A stretch of 64,000 bases of DNA, from assembly GCA_033782935.1 (NCBI GenBank), contig JAWQEG010000166.1, positions 1,950,001 to 2,014,000 of the forward strand, given 5' to 3'. Under the pieces are notes generated by a model that had not been told where the DNA came from, searched no databases, and saw nothing but the letters and a program-made list of their open reading frames with translations. This DNA is from Petrolisthes cinctipes. Lineage: Eukaryota > Arthropoda > Malacostraca > Decapoda > Porcellanidae. Numbering within the stretch: the first letter of the stretch is position 1; every line of letters starts with the position of its first letter. This document shows positions 1-8,978 of this stretch, piece after piece. A program made the position numbers and the translations under genes.

Positions 1-40
1 TTTTTGGCCTGTATTTTGAAAATACTCTAACACGGAGTAG

Positions 41-188
41 GCATGTACAGATACCTTCTGGGACCTCTAAATATCGAATTTTCGGGTGTTTTGGGACTGA
101 ATTTGAGATATCGATTTTTTGGCACCTAAAATATCGATTTTCAGCATGTTTTTAGCCTATATTTTGAAAATATTCTAGCACTGTGTAG
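41..188 (+). repeat. Representative short monomer, class A1 (148 bp)
   Basis: This is the short monomer that follows C2 and precedes B1. Diagnostic sequence is GATACCTTCTGGGACCTCT near the start, then GGGACTGAATTTGAGATATC, then GATTTTTTGGCACC, usually AAAATGTCGATTTTTAGC, and an end reading ATATTTTGAAAATATTCTAG. It lacks 29 bp found in long monomers just after GAGATAT. Its ATCGAAT-to-ATCGATT landmark spacing is 60 bp, against 89 bp in long monomers. It ends CACTGTGTAG. This copy carries ATATCGATTTTCAGC where most copies have ATGTCGATTTTTAGC. Confidence 0.93.
159..173. other. Dyad symmetry element in A monomers
   Basis: ATATTTT-G-AAAATAT is a perfect 7-bp inverted repeat around one base. The same place in B1 and C units reads GTATTTT-G-AAAATAC (example 335-349), also a perfect 7-bp dyad. 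Such elements can in principle extrude a small cruciform. No function is shown. Confidence 0.75.
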
Positions 189-364
189 GCATGTACAGAT
201 TGCTTCTGGGACCCCAAAATATTGAATTTTCGGGTGTTTTGAGCCTGAATTTGAGATATAAACGGGTACAGAAGAGACATGCACATATTGACTTTGGGCA
301 TCTAAAATATCGATTTTCAGCATGTTTTGGGCCTGTATTTTGAAAATACTCTAACACTGAGTAG
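189..364 (+). repeat. Representative long monomer, class B1 (176 bp)
   Basis: This is the first long monomer after A1. It reads GATTGCTTCTGGGACCCC, then ATATTGAATTTTCGGG, GAGCCTGAATTTGAGATAT, the 29-bp segment with AAACGGGTACAGAAGA and CATGCACATAT, then TGACTTTGGGCATCTAAAAT. It ends in GTATTTTGAAAATACTC and ACACTGAGTAG. B units carry TG at three sites where A and some C units carry CG. They are one base shorter than C because of GACTTTGGGC against GACTTTTGGGC. Confidence 0.93.
251..267 (+). other. CENP-B-box-like motif in long monomers (first example)
   Basis: The sequence TTGAGATATAAACGGGT lines up with the mammalian CENP-B box pattern nTTCGnnnnAnnCGGGn. It matches seven of the nine essential positions (T, G, A, CGGG) and fails at the T and C of TTCG. 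It recurs at the same place in nearly every B and C monomer and is absent from A, which lacks the AAACGGG segment. CENP-B binding is not shown; with two core mismatches this may be chance. Confidence 0.35.
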
Positions 365-541
365 GCATGTACAGATTGCTTCTGGGACCCCAAAATATTG
401 AATTTTCGGGTGTTTTGAGCCTGAATTTGAGATATAAACGGGTACTGAAGATGCATGCACATATCGACTATTGTGCACCTAAAAGATCGATTTTCAGTAT
501 GTTTTGAGCATGTATTTTGAAAATACTCTAACACGGAGTAG
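365..541 (+). repeat. Representative long monomer, class C1 (177 bp)
   Basis: This is the second long monomer of the A1-B1-C1 trimer. It starts like B (GATTGCTTC, ATATTGAATTTT) but then reads GGGTACTGAAGATGCATGCA, CATATCGACTTTTGTGCACC (here with an A in place of one T), AAAAGATCGATTTTCAGTAT and GTTTTGAGCATGTATTTTG. It ends ACACGGAGTAG. It contains the palindrome TGCATGCA at 452-459. A2 follows. Confidence 0.92.
452..459. other. TGCATGCA palindrome in C monomers (first example)
   Basis: An 8-bp perfect palindrome inside the 29-bp segment of C1 and C2 units. B units have ATACATGCA at the same place and lose the symmetry. It is a class marker. I have no evidence for a protein site. Confidence 0.6.
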
Positions 542-679
542 GCATGTACAGATCGTTTCTGGGACCCCTAAATATCAAATTTTCGGGTGTTTTGGGACTG
601 AATTTGAGATATCGACTTTTTGGCACCTAAAAGATTGATTTTTAGCATGTTTTTAGCCTATATTTTGAAAATATTCTAG
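542..679 (+). repeat. Short monomer, class A2 with 10-bp junction deletion (138 bp)
   Basis: A2 follows C1 and precedes B2. It reads GATCG(C/T)TTCTGGGACCCCTA, GGGACTGAATTTGAGATATC, GACTTTTTGGCACC and GATTTTTAGCATG. This copy ends CTAGCACTGTACAG: the usual TGTAGGCATG between ACTG and TACAG is gone. The loss is explained by recombination between the two flanking TG dinucleotides. The allele shortens an A-B-C trimer from 501 to 491 bp and is inferred from spacing at 23 anchors. A full-length A2 is at 2861-3008. Confidence 0.9.
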
Positions 680-855
680 CACTGTACAGATTGCTTCTGG
701 GACCCCAAAATATTGAATTTTCGGGTGTTTTGAGCCTGAATTTGAGATATAAACGGGTACAGAAGATACATGCACATATTGACTTTGGGCACCAAAAATA
801 TCGATTTTCAGCATGTTTTGGGCCTGAATTTTGAAAATACTCTAACACGGAGTAG
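680..855 (+). repeat. Representative long monomer, class B2 (176 bp)
   Basis: B2 is the long monomer after A2. It shares the B features (GATTGCTTC, ATATTGAATT, ATATTGACTTTGGGCACC). It differs from B1 by CACCAAAAATATCG in place of CATCTAAAATATCG, and by GGGCCTGAATTTTGAAAATA in place of GGGCCTGTATTTTG. It ends ACACGGAGTAG. The A for T change in GAATTTTG breaks one pair of the dyad that is perfect in A, B1 and C. Confidence 0.9.
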
Positions 856-1032
856 GCATGTACAGATCGATTCTGGGACCCCTAAATCTCGAATTTTCGG
901 GTGATTAGGGCCAGAATTTGAGATATAAACGGGTACAGAAGATGCATGCTCATATCGATTTTTGGGCACCTAAGAGATCGATTTTCAGTATGTTTTTGGC
1001 CTGTATTTTGAAAATACTCTAACACGGAGTAG
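856..1032 (+). repeat. Representative long monomer, class C2 (177 bp)
   Basis: C2 is the third monomer of the A2-B2-C2 trimer. Typical copies read GATCGCTTCTGGGACCCC, AAAATATCGAATTTTCGG, GTGTTTAGGGCCAGAATTTG, ACAGAAGATGCATGC, CGACTTTTGGGCACC and CAGTATGTTTTTGGCCTG. This copy is slightly diverged (GATCGATTC, AATCTCG, GTGATTAGGG, GCATGCTCAT, CCTAAGAGATCG). A1 follows and closes the roughly 1-kb hexamer A1-B1-C1-A2-B2-C2. Confidence 0.9.
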
Positions 1033-4000
1033 ACATGTATAGATACCTTCTAGGACCTCTAAATATCGAATTTTCGGGTGTTTTGGGACTGAATTTGAGA
1101 TATCGATTTTTTGGCACCTAAAATGTCGATTTTTAGCATGTTTTTAGCCTATATTTTAAAAATATTCTAGCACTGTGTAGGCATGTACAGATTGCTTCTG
1201 GGACCCCAAAATATTGAATTTTCGGGTGTTTTGAGCCTGAATTTGAGATATAAACGGGTACAGAAGATACATGCACATATTGACTTTGGGCATCTAAAAT
1301 ATCGATTTTCAGCATTTTTTGGGCCTGTATTTTGAAAATACTCTAACACTGAGTAGGCATGTACAGATTGCTTTTGGGACACCAAAATATTGAATTTTCG
1401 GGTGTTTTGAGCCTGAATTTGAGATATAAACGGGTACTGAAGATGCATGCACATATCGACTTTTGTGCACCTAAAAGATCGATTTTCAGTATGTTTTGAG
1501 CATGTATTTTGAAAATACTCTAACACGGAGTAGGCATGTACAGATCGCTTCTGGGACCCCTAAATATCGAATTTTCGGGTGTTTTGGGACTGAATTTGAG
1601 ATATCGTTATTTTGGCACCTAAAATGTCGATTTTTACCATGTTTTTAGCCTATATTTTGAAAATATTCTAGCACTGTGTAGGCATGCACAGATTGCTTCT
1701 GGGACCCAAAAATATTGAATTTTCGGGTGTTTTGAGACTGAATTTGAGATATAAACGGGTACAGAAGATACATGCACATATTGACTTTGGGCATCTAAAA
1801 TATCGATTTTCAGCATTTTTTGGGCCTGTATTTTGAAAATACTCTAACACTGAGTAGGCATGTACAGATTGCTTTTGGGACCCCAAAATATTGAATTTTC
1901 GGGTGTTTTGAGCCTGAATTTGAGATATAAACGGGTACTGAAGATGAATGCACATATCGACTTTTGTGCACCTAAAAGATCGATTTTCAGTATGTTTTGA
2001 GCATGTCTTTTGAAAATACTCTAACACGGAGTAGGCATGTACAGATCGCTTCTGGGACCCCTAAATATCGAATTTTCGGGTGTTTTGGGACTGAATTTGA
2101 GATATCGTTATTTTGGCACCTAAAATGTCGATTTTTACCATGTTTTTAGCCTATATTTTGAAAATATTCTAGCACTGTGTAGGCATGCACAGATTGCTTC
2201 TGGGACCCCAAAATATTGAATTTTCGGGTGTTTTGAGCCTGAATTTGAGATATAAACGGGTACTGAAGATGCATGCACATATCGACTTTTGTGCACCTAA
2301 AAGATCGATTTTCAGTATGTTTTGAGCATGTATTTTGAATATACTCTAACACGGAGTAGGCATGTACAGATCGCTTCTGGGATCCCTAAATATCGAATTT
2401 TCGGGTGTTTTGGGACTGAATTTGAGATATCGACTTTTTGGCACCTAAAAGATCGATTTTTAGCATGTTTTTAGCCTATATTTTGAAAATATTCAAGCAC
2501 TGAGTAGGCAAGTACAGATTGCTTCTGGGACCCCAAAATATTGAATTTTCGGTTGTTTTGAGCCTGAATTTGAGGTATAAGCGGGTACAGAAAATACATG
2601 CACATATTGACTTTGGGCACCAAAAATATCGATTTTCAGCATGTTTTGGGCCTGAATTTTGAAAATACTCTAACACGGAGTAGGCATGTACAGATCGCTT
2701 CTGGGACCCCAAAATATCGAATTTTCGGGTGTTTTGAGCCTGAATTTGAGATATAAACGGGTACTGAAGATGCATTCACATATCGACTTTTGTGCACCTA
2801 AAAGATCGATTTTCAGCATGTTTTGGGCCTGAATTTTGAAAATACTCTAACACAGAGTAGGCATGTACAGATCGTTTCTGGGACCCCTAAATATCAAATT
2901 TTCGGGTGTTTTGGGACTGAATTTGAGATATCGACTTTTTGGCACCTAAAAGATCGATTTTTAGCATGTTTTTAGCCTATATTTTGAAAATATTCTAGCA
3001 CTGAGTAGGCATGTACAGATTGCTTCTGGGACCCCAAAATATTGAATTTTCGGGTGTTTTGAGCCTGAATTTGAGATATAAACGGGTACAGAAGATACAT
3101 GCACATATTGACTTTGGGCACCAAAAATATCGATTTTCAGCATGTTTTGGGCCTGAATTTTGAAAATACTCTAACACGGAGTAGGCATGTACAGATCGCT
3201 TCTGGGACCCCTAAATATCGAATTTTCAGGTGTTTTGGGACTGAATTTGAGATATCGACTTTTTGGCACCTAAAAGATCGATTTTTAGCATGTTTTTAGC
3301 CTATATTTTGAAAATATTCTAGCACTGAGTAGGCATGTACAGATTGCTTCTGGGACCCCAAAATATTGAATTTTCGGGTGTTTTGAGCCTGAATTTGAGA
3401 TATAAACGGGTACAGAAGATACATGCACATATTGACTTTGGGCACCAAAAATATCGATTTTCAGCATGTTTTGGGCCTGTATTTTGAAAATACTCTAACA
3501 CTGAGTAGGCATGTACAGATTGCTTCTGGGACCCCAAAATATTGAATTTTCAGGTGTTTGGAGCCTGAATTTGAGATATAAACGGGTACTGGAGATGCAT
3601 GCACATATCGACTTTTGTGCACCTAAAAGATCGATTTTCAGTATGTTTTGAGCATGTATTTTGAAAATACTCTAACACGGAGTAGGCATGTACAGATCGC
3701 TTCTGGGACCCCTAAATATCGAATTTTCGGGTGTTTTGGGACTGAATTTGAGATATCGACTTTTTGGCACCTAAAAGATCGATTTTTAGCATTTTTTTAG
3801 CCTATATTTTGAAAATATTCTAGCACTGTAAAGATTGCTTCTGGGACCCCAAAATATTGAATTTTCGGGTGTTTTGAGCCTGAATTTGAGATATAAACGG
3901 GTACAGAAGATACATGCACATATTGACTTTGGGCACCAAAAATATCGATTTTCAGCATGTTTTGGGCCTGAATTTTGAAAATACTCTAACACGGAGTAGG

Positions 4001-4507
4001 CATGTACAGATCGCTTCTGGGACCCCAAAATATCGAATTTTCGGGTGTTTAGGGCCAGAATTTGAGATATAAACGGGTACAGAAGATGCATGCACATATC
4101 GACTTTTGGGCACCTAAAAGATCGATTTTCAGTATGTTTTTGGCCTGTATTTTGAAAATACTCTAACACGGAGTAGGCATGTACAGATACCTTCTGGGAC
4201 CTCTAAATATCGAATTTTCGGGTGTTTTGGTACTGAATTTGAGATATCGATTTTTTGGCACCTAAAATGTCGATTTTTAGCATGTTTTTAGCCTATATTT
4301 TGAAAATATTCTAGCACTGTGTAGGCATGTACAGATTGCTTCTGGGACCCCAAAATATTGAATTTTCGGGTGTTTTGAGCCTGAATTTGAGATATAAACG
4401 GGTACAGAAGATACATGCACATATTGACTTTGGGCATCTAAAATATCGATTTTCAGCATGTTTTGGGCCTGTATTTTGAAAATACTCTAACACTGAGTAG
4501 GCATGCA

Positions 4508-6490
4508 CAGATTGCTTCTGGGACCCCAAAATATTGAATTTTCGGGTGTTTTGAGCCTGAATTTGAGATATAAACGGGTACAGAAGATACATGCACTTAT
4601 TGACTTTGGGCACCAAAAATATCGATTTTCAGCATGTTTTGGGCCTGAATTTTGAAAATATTCTAGCACTGTGTAGGCATGTACAGATTGCTTCTGGGAC
4701 CCTAAAATATTGAATTTTCGGGTGTTTTGTGCCTGAATTTGAGATATAAACGGGTACAGAAGATACATGCACATATTGACTTTGGGCATCTAAAATATCG
4801 ATTTTCAGCATGTTTTGGGCCTGTATTTTGAAAATACTCTAACACTGAGTAGGCATGTACAGATTGCTTCTGGGACCCCAAAATATTGAATTTTCGGGTG
4901 TTTTGGGACTGAATTTGTGATATCGACTTTTTGGCACCTAAAAGATCGATTTTTAGCATGTTTTTAGCCTATATTTTGAAAATATTCTAGCACTGTGTAG
5001 GCATGTACAGATTGCTTCTGGGACCCCAAAATATTGAATTTTCGGGTGTTTTGAGCCTGAATTTGAGATATAAACGGGTACAGAAGATACATGCACATAT
5101 TGACTTTGGGCATCTAAAATATCGATTTTCAGCATGTTTTGGGCCTGTATTTTGAAAATACTCTAACACTGAGTAGGCATGTACAGATTGCTTCTGGGAC
5201 CCCAAAATATTGAATTTTCGGGTGTTTTGAGCCTGAATTTGAGATATAAACGGGTACTGAAGATGCATGCACATATCGACTATTGTGCACCTAAAAGATC
5301 GATTTTCAGTATGTTTTGAGCATGTATTTTGAAAATACTCTAACACGGAGTAGGCATGTACAGATCGTTTCTGGGACCCCTAAATATCAAATTTTCGGGT
5401 GTTTTGGGACTGAATTTGAGATATCGACTTTTTGGCACCTAAAAGATCGATTTTTAGCATGATTTTAGCCTATATTTTGAAAATATTCTAGCACTGTACA
5501 GATTGCTTCTGGGACCCCAAAATATTGAATTTTCGGGTGTTTTGAGCCTGAATTTGAGATATAAACGGGTACAGAAGATACATGCACATATTGACTTTGG
5601 GCACCAAAAATATCGATTTTCAGCATGTTTTGGGCCTGAATTTTGAAAATACTCTAACACGGAGTAGGCATGTACAGATCGATTCTGGGACCCCTAAATA
5701 TCGAATTTTCGGGTGTTTAGGGCCAGAATTTGAGATATAAACGGGTACAGAAGATGCATGCTCATATCGACTTTTGGGCACCTAAGAGATCGATTTTCAG
5801 TATGTTTTTGGCCTGTATTTTGAAAATACTCTAACACGGAGTAGACATGTATAGATACCTTCTAGGACCTCTAAATATCGAATTTTCGGGTGTTTTGGGA
5901 CTGAATTTGAGATATCGATTTTTTGGCACCTAAAATGTCGATTTTTAGCATGTTTTTAGCCTATATTTTAAAAATATTCTAGCACTGTATAGGCATGTAC
6001 AGATTGCTTCTGGGACCCCAAAATATTGAATTTTCGGGTGTTTTGAGCCTGAATTTGAGATATAAACGGGTACAGAAGATACATGCACATATTGACTTTG
6101 GGCATCTAAAATATCGATTTTCAGCATGTTTTGGGCCTGTATTTTGAAAATACTCTAACACTGAGTAGGCATGCACAGATTGCTTCTGGGACCCCAAAAT
6201 ATTGAATTTTCGGGTGTTTTGAGCCTGAATTTGAGATATAAACGGGTACTGGAGATGCATGCACATATCGACTTTTGTGCACCTAAAAGATCGATTTTCA
6301 GTATGTTTTGAGCATGTATTTTGAAAATACTCTAACACGGAGTAGGCATGTACAGATCGCTTCTGGGACCCCTAAATATCGAATTTTCGGGTGTTTTGGG
6401 ACTGAATTTGAGATATCGACTTTTTGGCACCTAAAAGATCGATTTTTAGCATTTTTTTAGCATATATTTTGAAAATATTCTAGCACTGTA
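4508..6490 (+). repeat. 1,983-bp tandem duplication, copy 1
   Basis: Anchors 4953, 5454 and 5945 reappear 1,983 bp later at 6936, 7437 and 7928. Private variants are shared: TGTGATATCGACTTTTTGG at 4916 and 6899, GCATGATTTTAGCC near 5458 and 7441, and AGACATGTATAGATACC near 5843 and 7826. The upstream edge is near 4508/6491, where the sequences before AGATTGC differ. The unit is 12 monomers. Borders are estimated by eye to within one monomer. Confidence 0.8.
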
Positions 6491-8109
6491 AAGATTGCTT
6501 CTGGGACCCCAAAATATTGAATTTTCGGGTGTTTTGAGCCTGAATTTGAGATATAAACGGGTACAGAAGATACATGCACTTATTGACTTTGGGCACCAAA
6601 AATATCGATTTTCAGCATGTTTTGGGCCTGAATTTTGAAAATATTCTAGCACTGTGTAGGCATGTACAGATTGCTTCTGGGACCCTAAAATATTGAATTT
6701 TCGGGTGTTTTGTGCCTGAATTTGAGATATAAACGGGTACAGAAGATACATGCACATATTGACTTTGGGCATCTAAAATATCGATTTTCAGCATGTTTTG
6801 GGCCTGTATTTTGAAAATACTCTAACACTGAGTAGGCATGTACAGATTGCTTCTGGGACCCCAAAATATTGAATTTTCGGGTGTTTTGGGACTGAATTTG
6901 TGATATCGACTTTTTGGCACCTAAAAGATCGATTTTTAGCATGTTTTTAGCCTATATTTTGAAAATATTCTAGCACTGTGTAGGCATGTACAGATTGCTT
7001 CTGGGACCCCAAAATATTGAATTTTCGGGTGTTTTGAGCCTGAATTTGAGATATAAACGGGTACAGAAGATACATGCACATATTGACTTTGGGCATCTAA
7101 AATATCGATTTTCAGCATGTTTTGGGCCTGTATTTTGAAAATACTCTAACACTGAGTAGGCATGTACAGATTGCTTCTGGGACCCCAAAATATTGAATTT
7201 TCGGGTGTTTTGAGCCTGAATTTGAGATATAAACGGGTACTGAAGATGCATGCACATATCGACTATTGTGCACCTAAAAGATCGATTTTCAGTATGTTTT
7301 GAGCATGTATTTTGAAAATACTCTAACACGGAGTAGGCATGTACAGATCGTTTCTGGGACCCCTAAATATCAAATTTTCGGGTGTTTTGGGACTGAATTT
7401 GAGATATCGACTTTTTGGCACCTAAAAGATCGATTTTTAGCATGATTTTAGCCTATATTTTGAAAATATTCTAGCACTGTACAGATTGCTTCTGGGACCC
7501 CAAAATATTGAATTTTCGGGTGTTTTGAGCCTGAATTTGAGATATAAACGGGTACAGAAGATACATGCACATATTGACTTTGGGCACCAAAAATATCGAT
7601 TTTCAGCATGTTTTGGGCCTGAATTTTGAAAATACTCTAACACGGAGTAGGCATGTACAGATCGATTCTGGGACCCCTAAATATCGAATTTTCGGGTGTT
7701 TAGGGCCAGAATTTGAGATATAAACGGGTACAGAAGATGCATGCTCATATCGACTTTTGGGCACCTAAGAGATCGATTTTCAGTATGTTTTTGGCCTGTA
7801 TTTTGAAAATACTCTAACACGGAGTAGACATGTATAGATACCTTCTAGGACCTCTAAATATCGAATTTTCGGGTGTTTTGGGACTGAATTTGAGATATCG
7901 ATTTTTTGGCACCTAAAATGTCGATTTTTAGCATGTTTTTAGCCTATATTTTAAAAATATTCTAGCACTGTATAGGCATGTACAGATTGCTTCTGGGACC
8001 CCAAAATATTGAATTTTCGGGTGTTTTGAGCCTGAATTTGAGATATAAACGGGTACAGAAGATACATGCACATATTGACTTTGGGTATCTAAAATATCGA
8101 TTTTCAGCA
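6491..8109 (+). repeat. 1,983-bp tandem duplication, copy 2 (partial)
   Basis: This copy follows copy 1 directly and stays nearly identical up to about 8109. From there it carries CAGCATTTTTTGGG and TTGCTTTTGGGACC, alleles seen near 1312-1375 and 1813-1875 but not at the matching site in copy 1. The array therefore switches template at this point, which is what a crossover or conversion endpoint looks like. Confidence 0.75.
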
Positions 8110-8784
8110 TTTTTTGGGTCTGTATTTTGAAAATACTCTAACACTGAGTAGGCATGTACAGATTGCTTTTGGGACCCCAAAATATTGAATTTTCGGGTGT
8201 TTTGAGCCTGAATTTGAGATATAAACGGGTACTGAAGATGCATGCACATATCGACTTTTGTGCACCTAAAAGATCGATTTTCAGTATGTTTTGAGCATGT
8301 ATTTTGAAAATACTCTAACACGGAGTAGGCATGTACAGATCGCTTCTGGGACCCCTAAATATCGAATTTTCGGGTGTTTTGGGACTGAATTTGAGATATC
8401 GTTATTTTGGCACCTAAAATGTCGATTTTTACCATGTTTTTAGCCTATATTTTGAAAATATTCTAGCACTGTGTAGGCATGCACAGATTGCTTCTGGGAC
8501 CCCAAAATATTGAATTTTCGGGTGTTTTGAGCCTGAATTTGAGATATAAACGGGTACTGAAGATGCATGCACATATCGACTTTTGTGCACCTAAAAGATC
8601 GATTTTCAGTATGTTTTGAGCATGTATTTTGAATATACTCTAACACGGAGTAGGCATGTACAGATCGCTTCTGGGACCCCTAAATATCGAATTTTCGGGT
8701 GTTTTGGGACTGAATTTGAGATATCGACTTTTTGGCACCTAAAATGTCGATTTTTAGCATGTTTTTAGCCTATATTTTGAAAAT

Positions 8785-8978
8785 ATTCTAACACGGAGTA
8801 GGCATGTACAGATCGCTTCTGGGACCCCAAAATATCGAATTTTCGGGTGTTTTGAGCCTGAATTTGAGATATAAACGGGTACTGAAGATGCATTCACATA
8901 TCGACTTTTGTGCACCTAAAAGATCGATTTTCAGCATGTTTTGGGCCTGAATTTTGAAAATACTCTAACACAGAGTAG
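8785..8978 (+). repeat. Hybrid junction: A unit joined to a C-type unit, B skipped
   Basis: The short monomer starting at 8654 changes near 8785-8795 from its usual TATTCTAGCACTG to TATTCTAACACGGAGTAG. The end of a B2/C unit is thus spliced onto an A unit. The following C-type unit carries GATGCATTCACATAT, also found near 2770 and 10569, where a B unit precedes it. Loss of one 176-bp B unit in register explains the structure. Confidence 0.75.
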
